From Butyrivibrio sp. (GTDB taxonomy: Bacteria; Bacillota; Clostridia; Lachnospirales; Lachnospiraceae): DNA of 64,000 nucleotides. The DNA lies in the NCBI GenBank assembly GCA_017535785.1, contig JAFXTN010000020.1, positions 62,001-126,000 of the forward strand, read 5' to 3'. Both the position numbers and the translations under genes were made by a program. Below, in pieces: positions 42,990 through 51,870 of this stretch. The notes below the pieces were generated by a model. That model ran no database searches, was not told the DNA's origin, and worked only from the letters and a program-made list of their open reading frames with translations. Positions within the stretch are counted from its first letter, which is position 1, and every line of letters starts with the position of its first letter.

Positions 42990-44084
42990 ATGAATAAAAA
43001 TAATGCTAGAAAACAGATAAAAAAATTATTGTTATTAGACGGTGCGGGAGCGCTTATGATCGCGGGAGCGTCATGGGTTGCGCTGCTTGCGGCAAGAGGC
43101 TTTTCCATGGTCGAGATAGGACTTGCGGAGAGTATATTCCATGTTGCAAGCATGCTCTTTGAAGTACCGTCGGGTGCTATTGCGGATGTGTTCGGACGAA
43201 AGAAGGTCATGGTGGCCGCAAGGATCATGTCTGTGATATCCGGGATCATTATGATCTTGTCTAATTCATTCTGGATATTGGCGCTTGCGATGATCCCAAG
43301 TGCGCTGAGCTTTAACCTTGCGTCGGGAACACGAGAAGCACTTGCGTATGACAGTCTCAAAGAAGCGGATATCGAGAGTGAATACGACAGATTTGCTTCA
43401 GTGGATATGGTGATATATAAGATCGCAAGCTCACTTGCGACGTTGCTTGCAGGCGTGGCGCTCATGCTTGGATACAAAAGAGCTTACGGACTCGATGTGC
43501 TCATGGGCTTACTGTGCATCGTTATAGCGTTGTCGTTAAAAGAGGTTGAGACAGAGCTTTCAAAAGAAGTAAGCATTAAAAAGAGATTCATTGAAGTTAC
43601 AAAAGAGAGTGCCGCTTTTATAAAAGACAACAAGAAGGCAAGGCAGATCATTATCTTAAATGCTTTTGTCGGGGCATCTGCAACGCTCATTCTTTTCTTT
43701 TTACAGGCGAAGCTTCCTATCGTTGGACTTTCAAAGCTCATGCTCGGACCGGCTCTTTTTATCATGGGAATGGGAGCGGCGCTTGGAGCGTACGCGGCTA
43801 AGATTGTATCGGGAAGACGGTTTTCTGCGGCAGTGGCGATCGGCGTTGCCGGTGTGCTTGTTGCCATAGCCACGATGTTTACGGGCAACAGCTTATTGAT
43901 GATAGTGGGAGGCACTATCGGAGCTTTCTCTGACAGCCTCTTATGTGTAAGGTCTGACGTAGTCCTTAATACAATGATTCCTTCGGAACAGCGTGCGACA
44001 CTTATATCGATAAATTCTTTTTCCTTCTCGATAGTGATGATCGCGCTGTCACCTGCGTTTGGATTTGTTATGTCCGTGGTATGA
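42990..44084 (+). CDS. MFS transporter, probable drug exporter
   Basis: A 364-residue integral membrane protein with eleven predicted helices. Between helices 2 and 3 is SGAIADVFGRKKVMV, the MFS loop-2/3 signature (G-x-x-x-D-x-x-G-R-K/R). Typical drug exporters of this kind have 12 helices and 380-410 residues; the chain ends FGFVMSVV in helix 11, so the last helix seems missing. Expression should depend on release of the hairpin at 42950-42989. Regulation by an upstream leader peptide suggests an antibiotic-inducible exporter, which is inference. Confidence 0.83.
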   Translation: MNKNNARKQIKKLLLLDGAGALMIAGASWVALLAARGFSMVEIGLAESIFHVASMLFEVPSGAIADVFGRKKVMVAARIMSVISGIIMILSNSFWILALAMIPSALSFNLASGTREALAYDSLKEADIESEYDRFASVDMVIYKIASSLATLLAGVALMLGYKRAYGLDVLMGLLCIVIALSLKEVETELSKEVSIKKRFIEVTKESAAFIKDNKKARQIIILNAFVGASATLILFFLQAKLPIVGLSKLMLGPALFIMGMGAALGAYAAKIVSGRRFSAAVAIGVAGVLVAIATMFTGNSLLMIVGGTIGAFSDSLLCVRSDVVLNTMIPSEQRATLISINSFSFSIVMIALSPAFGFVMSVV

Positions 44085-44148
44085 TTCTATTTTACTGCGT
44101 CCCGTCAAAGTGATAAAATTAGGCTATGTTAACTTGAAAGGAGAAGGT

Positions 44149-45402
44149 ATGAAAATAGTAAAGGCTTATAACAGCGTAAGTTTGATCATTCGTATTTTAT
44201 GCGGTCTTGTACTTGGAACAGTTTTGGGGTTACTTTTCAAGGATATAGCAGTTATCGCACTTCTTGGAAAGATATTTGTAGGAGCACTTAAGGCAGTTGC
44301 TCCGGTACTTGTATTTGTGCTTGTTGTTTCTGCTCTTGCGCAGGGCAACGACAAGCTCGACAGAAGATTTGTTTCTGTAATAGTTTTGTATATGGTAAGT
44401 ACACTTCTTGCTTCAGTGGTAGCAGTTGTGGGAAGTTATATCTTCCCTCAGGCTATCAAGCTGAGCGAGGCAGCTACAGCAGAGGCTATTCCTACGGGAG
44501 TAGGAGAGGTGCTTTCCAATCTATTGATAAATATGGTTGCGAATCCTATAGGTGCGCTTCTTGAGGGCAGATATATAGGAATTCTTTTCTGGGCAGTTAT
44601 TCTCGGACTTGCAGCAAAGAGAGTTGCAAGCGACAGCACTAAGAAGGTACTTGAGGATTTTTCCAAGATGGTGTCCACAGCGGTCAGATGGATCATCAAT
44701 CTTGCACCCTTCGGAATCATGGGACTTGTATATGAGAACGTTTCAACGAACGGTCTTGCGATCTTTACGGATTACGGCAAGCTCCTTGCACTTCTTGTCG
44801 GATGCATGCTTGTTGTTGCACTTGTTATAGATCCGCTTCTTGCGGCTTTAACACTTAAGGTTAATCCTTATCCGCTTGTTTTCAGATGCCTTAGAGAGTC
44901 AGGCATAACAGCATTCTTCACAAGAAGCTCTGCAGCCAACATTCCTGTGAACATGGAACTTTGCGAGAAGCTTGGAATGGATAAAGAACTGTATGCTGTT
45001 TCTATTCCTCTCGGCGCAACCATCAACATGGACGGAGCTGCGATCACCATCGCTGTTATGGCTCTTGCCGCAGCTAACACTGTAGGAATTCATGTGTCAT
45101 TTGCAACCGCGCTTATACTTGCTATCATCTCAACGCTTGCAGCTTGCGGAGCATCAGGTGTTGCAGGAGGATCACTCCTTCTCATCCCGATGGCATGCTC
45201 ACTCTTTGGAGTAAATCAGGACGTTGCGATGCAGGTTGTAGCTGTAGGATTTATAATCGGTGTTGTTCAGGATTCTGTTGAGACAGCACTTAATTCATCG
45301 GGAGACGTTATGTTTGCCGCAACTGCTGAGTATGCTCAGTGGAAGAGAGACGGCAAATCACTTCCGACTTTCCTTGGCGGAACAACAGAAGTTGATATCT
45401 GA
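44149..45402 (+). CDS. sstT: Serine/threonine:sodium symporter
   Basis: A 417-residue dicarboxylate/amino-acid:cation symporter (DAACS). RSSAANIPVNMELCEKLG, the hairpin-2 NMDGAA and GVAGGSLLLIPMACSLFG are characteristic of SstT, as is the end of the substrate-binding helix GVVQDSVETALNSSGDV. AAAGGAGAAGGT precedes ATG 44149; the upstream extension overlaps the end of the MFS gene. It takes up serine and threonine with sodium. A weak -10 (TAAAAT) lies about 40 bases upstream, so it may have its own promoter. Confidence 0.95.
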   Translation: MKIVKAYNSVSLIIRILCGLVLGTVLGLLFKDIAVIALLGKIFVGALKAVAPVLVFVLVVSALAQGNDKLDRRFVSVIVLYMVSTLLASVVAVVGSYIFPQAIKLSEAATAEAIPTGVGEVLSNLLINMVANPIGALLEGRYIGILFWAVILGLAAKRVASDSTKKVLEDFSKMVSTAVRWIINLAPFGIMGLVYENVSTNGLAIFTDYGKLLALLVGCMLVVALVIDPLLAALTLKVNPYPLVFRCLRESGITAFFTRSSAANIPVNMELCEKLGMDKELYAVSIPLGATINMDGAAITIAVMALAAANTVGIHVSFATALILAIISTLAACGASGVAGGSLLLIPMACSLFGVNQDVAMQVVAVGFIIGVVQDSVETALNSSGDVMFAATAEYAQWKRDGKSLPTFLGGTTEVDI

Positions 45403-45432
45403 TAGGAAATAAATTAAAACACGAGGATTTAT

Positions 45433-46359
45433 ATGGATATTTCAGTAGTCATTCCTGTATACGGTTGCAGGGAAGCTGTACCGGAACTTTATAAGAGGCT
45501 TGCCGCAACTCTTGAAGCGCAAGGAAAATCTTTTGAGATCATCATGGTGGACGATCATTGCCCGCAGAGATCTTGGGAAGAGATAGAGAAGCTTTGCGAA
45601 GCAGACGAAAGAGTTGTCGGCATCAGATTATCCAGAAATTTCGGGCAGATGAGAGCGATAACGGCCGGACTTGAGAAATCTGTCGGAGATCTGGTAGTTG
45701 TCATGGACTGCGACCTTCAGGACAGACCTGAATTTTTACCGCAGTTTCTCGCCAAGATCGAGGAAGGATATGATATAGTTTATTCCAAGAGAAAAGACAG
45801 GAAGGACACCTTTATCGTAAAGGCATTGTCCAGAGCCTTTTATGCGGTGTACAATAAGCTTTCCGACATGAAGTATGATTTCGAGGTCGGAAACTACAGC
45901 ATCGCAAGAAGGAAAGTCGTTGATGCTTTCCTTGAAATGAAGGAGCAGAACAGAGATTATATCATGTTCCTTATGTGGCTTGGCTACAAGGATACAACTA
46001 TTGAGATAGAATCAGACGAAAGGTTTGCGGGTAAATCCTCGTACACTTTCGGAAAGAAAGTAAATCTGGCTGTAAGTCTTATAACAGCACAGTCAAACAA
46101 ACCGCTGTTTTTGGCGGTAAAGGGCGGCTTTATAATTTCATGCGCATCGCTGCTGTTTTTGGTTTATCTGCTTATCAGATATTTGGTCGTAAGAGACTTT
46201 GATATGGGATGGCCATCTGTTATTGCGGCGATATACCTGATGGGCGGGCTTGTGCTCAGCGCTTTGGGAGTTGTCGGAATATATGTAGGTAATATCTTCG
46301 CGGAGAGCAAGGGAAGACCGATTTATGTGATCGATGATATTTTAAATTCGCATAAGTAG
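45433..46359 (+). CDS. Polyprenyl-phosphate glycosyltransferase, GtrB/ArnC-like
   Basis: A 308-residue family-2 glycosyltransferase. The nucleotide-sugar domain (1-225) has VVIPVYG, VDDHCPQRSWE and the DXD-type MDCDLQDRPE; two membrane helices follow (about 233-258 and 265-290), and the tail GRPIYVIDDI is typical of GtrB/ArnC proteins that load a sugar onto undecaprenyl phosphate on the cytoplasmic face. It is 9 bases ahead of the ATP-grasp gene and two genes ahead of a DUF6056 membrane protein that could use the lipid-linked sugar. Confidence 0.9.
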   Translation: MDISVVIPVYGCREAVPELYKRLAATLEAQGKSFEIIMVDDHCPQRSWEEIEKLCEADERVVGIRLSRNFGQMRAITAGLEKSVGDLVVVMDCDLQDRPEFLPQFLAKIEEGYDIVYSKRKDRKDTFIVKALSRAFYAVYNKLSDMKYDFEVGNYSIARRKVVDAFLEMKEQNRDYIMFLMWLGYKDTTIEIESDERFAGKSSYTFGKKVNLAVSLITAQSNKPLFLAVKGGFIISCASLLFLVYLLIRYLVVRDFDMGWPSVIAAIYLMGGLVLSALGVVGIYVGNIFAESKGRPIYVIDDILNSHK

Positions 46360-46368
46360 GAGTGATAC

Positions 46369-47505
46369 ATGAAAAAGATAGCGATAATAGGCGCTTCATA
46401 TCTTCAAAACCCATTGATATTAAAGGCAAAAGAGATGGGGCTTGAGACCCACGTTTTTGCTTGGGGAGTAGGAGACATAGGAGAATCCACGGCAGATCAT
46501 TTTTATCCGATCAGCATTGTGGAGAAAGAGAAGATTCTTGAAAAGTGTAAAGAGATAGGGATTGACGGAATATGCAGTATTTCCTCAGATCTAGCGATGG
46601 TCACGGTAAACTATGTGGCTGTTAAGATGGGACTTTCGGGTAATTCTCTTTCGTGCACCGAGAAATCGACCAATAAATTTGTTATGAGAAATGCTCTTTC
46701 GGAAAAAGATATCCCGTGTCCGAGATACGTTATCGCAGACGACTCGGTAAATGCCGGAAGTATTGACCTTGAATATCCGATCATAGTAAAGCCCACCGAC
46801 AGGTCGGGAAGCAGAGCGGTTACAAAGCTAAAGACAAAAGCAGGACTGATGGCTGCGATAACAGCCGCAAGGGATGTAAGCTTTGAAAAGAAAGCAATAA
46901 TAGAGGAATACATTGAAGGCAAAGAATACAGTGTTGAATGTATTTCTTACAAAGGGAAGCATACTCTTTTGGCAGTGACTGAAAAGTTTACGACAGGAAG
47001 CCCCAACTTTATCGAGACGGGACATTTTGAACCTGCGCCTGTAAACGCAGATACTTATGAGAACATAAGAAAGATAATTTATGCCGCACTGGATGCACTT
47101 GAGATCGAGAACGGTGCATCACATTCCGAGATAATGATCCAGGCTGACGGAAAGATCAAGATAGTTGAGATCGGCGGAAGAATGGGCGGAGATTGTATCG
47201 GAAGCTCTTTGGTGCAGCTCACAACGGGAATTGATTTTGTTAAAGCGGTCATTGATGTGGCTATGGGACAGGAACCTGATCTTACATCCGACAAAGCACA
47301 CAATGCTGCAGGAATAAAATTTATCTTCGGACAGGAAGATGCGGATTATAGCAGAGACATCTGCGAGAAATACAAGGACCTTGTTGTCGAGAGTGACATA
47401 GAAGAAATAACCGACAGAAGAGTCGTGGACAGCTCATCAAGATTTGGTTACATAATAGTAGCCGGAGAAGATGAGAAGCAGATCCATAAGATTATAGAAG
47501 GATAG
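46369..47505 (+). CDS. ATP-grasp ligase of unknown substrate
   Basis: A 378-residue cytoplasmic ATP-grasp enzyme. The N-terminal ~100 residues form a Rossmann-like preATP domain (IAIIGASYLQ), the ATP loop is PIIVKPTDRSGSRAV (about 142-156), and the metal/ATP site is EIGGRMGGDCIGSSLVQL. It resembles PurK/CarB-like and peptide-ligase branches; the substrate could be an amino acid or sugar-acid. Lying between a GtrB-like transferase and a DUF6056 protein, it may decorate the same surface glycan, which is inference. Confidence 0.83.
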   Translation: MKKIAIIGASYLQNPLILKAKEMGLETHVFAWGVGDIGESTADHFYPISIVEKEKILEKCKEIGIDGICSISSDLAMVTVNYVAVKMGLSGNSLSCTEKSTNKFVMRNALSEKDIPCPRYVIADDSVNAGSIDLEYPIIVKPTDRSGSRAVTKLKTKAGLMAAITAARDVSFEKKAIIEEYIEGKEYSVECISYKGKHTLLAVTEKFTTGSPNFIETGHFEPAPVNADTYENIRKIIYAALDALEIENGASHSEIMIQADGKIKIVEIGGRMGGDCIGSSLVQLTTGIDFVKAVIDVAMGQEPDLTSDKAHNAAGIKFIFGQEDADYSRDICEKYKDLVVESDIEEITDRRVVDSSSRFGYIIVAGEDEKQIHKIIEG

Positions 47506-47524
47506 GGAGTACAGATTTAAAGAT

Positions 47525-49000
47525 ATGAATAGTGTGATCAAGAATTCAAAGATTTGGGACGGAATACTGAAAGCGGTTCTCGTGCTGCTTATAGTTGCCG
47601 TTATAGCCACCCCTGTTGCGGGAACAATGTTCACCTTTTTAAGTGAAGATGATTTTTCGTATGAAAGCGGTGGACTTGAGGGCTCTGTACTGTATCAATC
47701 ATCGATCGTAGGTTCATTTATGAAGACCGCGAATATTTATAAGAGTCAGCAGGGCTGCTATACACCTATGTTCCTGGATCATCTGTTCAGACCATATTCA
47801 AGATTCGGTATGCCGGGATTCCACTTTGCGATGTTTTCATATGTGGCGATATTCCTTGCATCCGTATTTGCGGTATCATTTGTCCTTATCAAGAATAAAA
47901 CAGTGTCGCTGGCAGTGATACTGGCTTTGGTGCTCTCGGTTTTCACCATGAGCTATACACGCCTTGATACTGAGATAATGTATTGGCACACAGAGACCTT
48001 GGGATATACTCTGATGCTTGGATTTATGTTGTATGCGTTGACCTTCAGCGTATTGTCGGTAAGAAACAACGGTTATAAGACTGTGATCTATATCATACTA
48101 AGCTCCGTGTTTGCATTCCTTGCTTCAGGAGCATCACTTACACTTGTTGCGGTTAACTGCGCAGTTATGGGTGCGGTCCTTATAATTGACTACAAAGAAC
48201 TTATAGAGAGAAAATTTCTCGTTATACCTTTTGTGGCAGGATTTATCGGAGCACTGATAAATGCTGTTGCGCCCGGAAACTTTGTTCGTGCGGATGATTC
48301 CGCTGTTCCGGGACATGAGACGCTTTTGGACGGAATCAGAGATACATTCACATGTGCTTTTGGATCCTTCTTTAAGGCGGTTGATATCATCTTTATTTTA
48401 ACTGCGATCATTCTCATAGCGCTCTGCATCCTCTATAAGGTAGAGGTTATAAAGGGTGGACTTTCAGGGATCAGGATGCTTATCATTTTGGGCGGCGTTT
48501 TAGTCATCCATGTAATTGAAGCATTTCCTGCTGCTTACGGCGGAAAGGTCGGTCAGCTTGAAGGACATCTTTTGATCGAGCACATTATCGCTGTGAGATT
48601 TACGATGATATTTGTAGTAGTATGTTTTGCGCAGTGGCTCAGAGAACATTTTGCTGCGATAGAGAAGCAGCAAAATGCATTAAAGATAGCCTGTGCGGTT
48701 GTAGCACTTTTGATACTTGTTCTTCCTGTTACAAGGGGAATAATGCATGACAGCTTCACTGCAAGGACCTACAGGGATTTAAGATCCGGAGCCGCTGTAA
48801 GATCGTACAGAGTCAGAGAGTACGTGCTTTCTACATTCCAGATGGCTGAAGACGGAACGGATTGTATCATATATGTTCCGTGGGATACTTCAACGGAGTC
48901 ATTCCCCGGTATGGGAATCGGCGCTGATTCAGAGTGGTTTGAGAACAGATCGGCGGCTAATCTCTTCGGCCTTCATACAACAACTATACTTACACCTTGA
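47525..49000 (+). CDS. DUF6056-like multi-pass membrane protein (probable GT-C)
   Basis: A 491-residue protein with about ten membrane helices, an early extracytoplasmic loop containing SEDDFSYE (acidic pair after helix 1, as in GT-C glycosyltransferases) and the NAVAPGNFVR motif typical of DUF6056 proteins. It ends with a ~90-residue soluble tail (STFQMAEDGTDCIIYVPW). A role in moving the lipid-linked sugar made by the upstream GtrB-like enzyme onto a wall polymer or protein is likely by analogy with GtrABC. The ribosome site is weak. A strong terminator closes the operon. Confidence 0.8.
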   Translation: MNSVIKNSKIWDGILKAVLVLLIVAVIATPVAGTMFTFLSEDDFSYESGGLEGSVLYQSSIVGSFMKTANIYKSQQGCYTPMFLDHLFRPYSRFGMPGFHFAMFSYVAIFLASVFAVSFVLIKNKTVSLAVILALVLSVFTMSYTRLDTEIMYWHTETLGYTLMLGFMLYALTFSVLSVRNNGYKTVIYIILSSVFAFLASGASLTLVAVNCAVMGAVLIIDYKELIERKFLVIPFVAGFIGALINAVAPGNFVRADDSAVPGHETLLDGIRDTFTCAFGSFFKAVDIIFILTAIILIALCILYKVEVIKGGLSGIRMLIILGGVLVIHVIEAFPAAYGGKVGQLEGHLLIEHIIAVRFTMIFVVVCFAQWLREHFAAIEKQQNALKIACAVVALLILVLPVTRGIMHDSFTARTYRDLRSGAAVRSYRVREYVLSTFQMAEDGTDCIIYVPWDTSTESFPGMGIGADSEWFENRSAANLFGLHTTTILTP

Positions 49001-49017
49001 TAAATATGGTGCTTTTA

Positions 49018-49042
49018 CCCGCAGCAATGCTGCGGGTTTTTT
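49018..49042 (+). terminator. Terminator of the glycosylation operon
   Basis: A perfect 8-bp GC stem (cccgcagc 49018-49025, gctgcggg 49029-49036) with a three-base loop is followed by six T's. Confidence 0.93.
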
Positions 49043-49056
49043 GTTGTGACGAGACG

Positions 49057-49099
49057 GAATTTGCATTTTGTGGTAAAATTGCAAATTATTAGCAAATTC
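49057..49099. promoter_or_regulatory. Three GCAAATT elements upstream of the zinc-type operon
   Basis: GAATTTGC (49057-49064, inverted), GCAAATT (49081-49087) and GCAAATTC (49092-49099) lie just upstream of the -35 box. The outer pair forms an 8-bp inverted repeat and the last two a direct repeat with 11-base period, about one helical turn. The site suits a dimeric metalloregulator such as Zur; this is inference. Confidence 0.5.
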
Positions 49100-49101
49100 T
49101 T

Positions 49102-49130
49102 TTGACCTTTTCAATATGTCGGCATATAAT
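49102..49130 (+). promoter_or_regulatory. Promoter of the permease-znuCB-like operon
   Basis: TTGACC (49102-49107), a 17-base spacer and TATAAT (49125-49130) form a near-consensus sigma-A promoter 64 bases before the first gene. Confidence 0.87.
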
Positions 49131-49194
49131 ATGTCACGGAAAATTATTTAATAGTTTTATTGAAAAAAGAAATTAGAAAGAATCTGTAAGAAAA

Positions 49195-50319
49195 ATGGAA
49201 AAAGAAAAGCGTAAGATCTCGATAGATCCGGTGTTGTGTGTTGCATTCATTCTTGCCGTTGTCTCGGCGTTCATAATAAGACCCGGAAAAGAGTATATCG
49301 GCTATATTGATTTTAGGTCTCTCGGAATATTGTGGGGACTTATGGTAGTCATTCAGGGACTGAAAGAGAACACTGTATTTGAAAAGATCGCGACGGCGCT
49401 TCTTTCCAAGGTAAAGAACGGAAGGCAGCTTTCAGCGACACTTGTTTTTCTTTGTTTTTTCAGCAGTATGCTAATAACCAATGACGTGGCGCTTATAACA
49501 TTTGTTCCGTTTGCACTCATGATGCTAAGTAGCTGCAAGAGAGAGGATCTGACCGTTTGGGTTGTCATCCTTCAGACGGTTGCGGCCAACTTGGGCAGCA
49601 TGCTGACACCGCTCGGAAATCCGCAGAATCTGTATCTGTACGGGGCCAGTGGGCTTGGACTTGCGGCATTTCTATCCGTTACGCTTCCGTATACGATACT
49701 TGCGTTTGTACTGATAGCGGCGGGAGTATTTCTTTTGCCGAGAGGGAAAGAGCCTATTGAATTAAAGGAGAATATCGGAACGGTCGGAAAGTTCGGCTCA
49801 AACAGGCAGATATTGATCTACGCGATCCTTTTTGCGTTGGCGCTTTTGACTGTACTTGGATACATACCTTGGTATATTTCCGTGGCTGCGATCTTTATCG
49901 TGGTACTCGGAATGGACTTTAAGATCTTATTCAGAGCGGATTATATCCTGCTTCTTACTTTTATAGGATTCTTTATCTTTACAGGGAACCTCGGAAGGAT
50001 AGATCGCATCTCGGATATCTTAAGGGATGTGATGAGCGGAAGAGAGTTTTTTGTATCGATACTCGCAAGTCAGGTTATAAGCAATGTTCCTGCGACATTC
50101 CTTCTTATAGGATTTGTTTCCGATATCAAAGAGATTATCGCGGGCGTGAATGTAGGGGGACTCGGAACGCTTATCGCTTCCATGGCAAGCCTTATTTCGT
50201 ACAAGAATTTTGCCAATGAGTATCCTGATAAAAAGGGTGCTTACTTACTTAAGTTTACAGTTATCAATATCATCATGCTTTTGTGCATGATACTGCTTCA
50301 TCAGATTTTAGGAGGCTGA
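49195..50319 (+). CDS. Anion permease of the ArsB/NhaD/SLC13 type
   Basis: A 374-residue membrane protein with about ten helices. The two halves each contain the ion-transporter motif: LITNDVALITFVPFA near residue 95 and SQVISNVPATFLLIGF near residue 285, as in ArsB/NhaD/CitT proteins; GNPQNLYLYG is the following conserved turn. The substrate could be an oxyanion or a carboxylate. No arsR or arsC is nearby. It is four bases ahead of the znuC-like gene, so the two work from one transcript; a chelator or anion uptake role linked to metal supply is only a guess. Confidence 0.83.
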   Translation: MEKEKRKISIDPVLCVAFILAVVSAFIIRPGKEYIGYIDFRSLGILWGLMVVIQGLKENTVFEKIATALLSKVKNGRQLSATLVFLCFFSSMLITNDVALITFVPFALMMLSSCKREDLTVWVVILQTVAANLGSMLTPLGNPQNLYLYGASGLGLAAFLSVTLPYTILAFVLIAAGVFLLPRGKEPIELKENIGTVGKFGSNRQILIYAILFALALLTVLGYIPWYISVAAIFIVVLGMDFKILFRADYILLLTFIGFFIFTGNLGRIDRISDILRDVMSGREFFVSILASQVISNVPATFLLIGFVSDIKEIIAGVNVGGLGTLIASMASLISYKNFANEYPDKKGAYLLKFTVINIIMLLCMILLHQILGG

Positions 50320-50323
50320 TCAA

Positions 50324-51034
50324 ATGGCACTTATTTCCATAAAGGATCTGACCCTTGGATATGACAGGATGGTCGTTGCCGATGGGATTAGTTTTGAAGT
50401 AAATAAAGGCGATTATCTCTGTATAGTCGGAGAGAACGGATCGGGCAAGAGTACACTTATGAAAACGCTCTTGCATCTTCAGGACTCTTTAGGCGGCAAG
50501 ATCACCATAGGTGACGGACTAAAGGCGAATGAGATCGGTTACCTTCCCCAGCAGACTGTGGTGCAAAGAGATTTCCCTGCTTCGGTTTGGGAGATTGTTC
50601 TCTCCGGATGCCAGTCTCACATGGGAGCCAGATTTTTTTATACTAAAGAAGAAAAAAAGATCGCTTTGGAAAACATGGAACATATGGGCATCTTGGGCTT
50701 TAAGAAGAGATGCTACAGAGAGCTTTCGGGCGGACAGCAGCAGAGAGTCCTTCTTGCGAGAGCGCTTTGCGCTACGAGAAAGGTTCTTTTGCTGGATGAA
50801 CCTGTTTCCGGACTTGATCCTAAGGTTACCGCTGAGATGTATGAGCTTATTAAAGAGCTTAACGACAGCGGTATCACAATAATCATGATATCCCATGATA
50901 TCCATGCGGCTGCTAAGTATGCAAGCCATGTTCTGCATATAGGAAAAGAGGTTTTCTTCGGAACAAAAGAAGAATACGTAAACAGTGAAGAAGGAAAGTT
51001 TTTCCTTAGCAAAGAAGGAGGTGACTGGGCATGA
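50324..51034 (+). CDS. Zinc/manganese-type ABC ATPase
   Basis: A 236-residue ATPase with Walker A GENGSGKST, Q-loop YLPQQ, signature ELSGGQQQRVLLARAL, Walker B VLLLDEPVSGLDP and switch His in SHDIHAAAKY. The YLPQQTVVQRDFPASVWEIVLSG region is characteristic of ZnuC/MntA-like ATPases of metal importers. A strong AGGAGG lies in the end of the preceding gene, and its stop overlaps the permease ATG by four bases. Confidence 0.9.
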   Translation: MALISIKDLTLGYDRMVVADGISFEVNKGDYLCIVGENGSGKSTLMKTLLHLQDSLGGKITIGDGLKANEIGYLPQQTVVQRDFPASVWEIVLSGCQSHMGARFFYTKEEKKIALENMEHMGILGFKKRCYRELSGGQQQRVLLARALCATRKVLLLDEPVSGLDPKVTAEMYELIKELNDSGITIIMISHDIHAAAKYASHVLHIGKEVFFGTKEEYVNSEEGKFFLSKEGGDWA

Positions 51035-51870
51035 TGGATAAGCTTACATTATTTTTCAGCTATTCGTTTGTAAGATATGCGTTTATAGTCGGTATACTTA
51101 TCGCTCTTTCAGCCTCACTCCTTGGAGTAACTTTGGTGCTTAAGCGTTTTTCGTATATTGGTGATGGCTTGTCACACGTTGCTTTCGGTGCGATGGCTGT
51201 TGCAAGCGTGCTTAAGCTGACTAATCAGACTTTGCTCATTCTTCCGGTGACCGTTATATGTGCGGTGTTACTCCTTAAAAACGGACAGAAAGCTATGATA
51301 AAAGGCGATGCGGCTATAGCGATGCTGTCAGTCGGAGCACTTGCTTTCGGTTATCTTCTTATGAACGTTTTTACAACGTCGGCCAATGTATCCGGAGATG
51401 TGTGCAGCACTTTGTTTGGATCTATGTCGATACTTACGCTTACCAAGAATGAAGTGATCATTTGCGCAATACTTTCTGTGATTGTTGTTGTGATGTTTAT
51501 TTTTCTGTACAACAAGATCTTTGCGGTCACTTTCGATGAGGATTTTTCAAAAGCTACGGGAGTAAATGCAGATGGATATAATCTGTTGATAGCGATAATG
51601 ATAGCAGTTATCATCGTTGTTTCAATGAACCTTGTGGGTTCACTTCTTATTTCGGCGCTGGTAATATTCCCTGCTATCTCTGCAATGAGACTGTTTAAAA
51701 GCTTTTTGGGCGTTACTGTTTTTGCAGCGGTATTGTCAGTGGTATGTGCTTTTTCCGGAATGATCTTTTCAGTCCTTGCGGGAACACCGGTAGGATCAAC
51801 AATTGTTATCGCCGATGTTTGCGCATTCGCCATCACTTCCTTGATAGCAGCAATAAAAGGAGGTGCATGA
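51031..51870 (+). CDS. ZnuB-like metal ABC permease
   Basis: A 279-residue protein with eight to nine helices of the ABC-3 family: ASLLGVTLVLKRFSYIGDGLSHVAFG near the N-terminus is the family signature, and LVGSLLISALVIFPAISAMRL is the conserved late segment. It is the membrane partner of the ATPase just upstream. The operon lacks a ZnuA-type binding lipoprotein; a second lipoprotein gene of a different kind overlaps its end. AGGAGGTG supports the start, ATG 51031 or ATG 51034. Confidence 0.92.
   Translation: MMDKLTLFFSYSFVRYAFIVGILIALSASLLGVTLVLKRFSYIGDGLSHVAFGAMAVASVLKLTNQTLLILPVTVICAVLLLKNGQKAMIKGDAAIAMLSVGALAFGYLLMNVFTTSANVSGDVCSTLFGSMSILTLTKNEVIICAILSVIVVVMFIFLYNKIFAVTFDEDFSKATGVNADGYNLLIAIMIAVIIVVSMNLVGSLLISALVIFPAISAMRLFKSFLGVTVFAAVLSVVCAFSGMIFSVLAGTPVGSTIVIADVCAFAITSLIAAIKGGA

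Noticed and set aside
45433..49000. Three-gene glycosylation operon as a phage-borne seroconversion (gtr) cassette
   Set aside because: No integrase, attachment site or GtrA flippase gene is present; neighbours are ordinary chromosomal genes.
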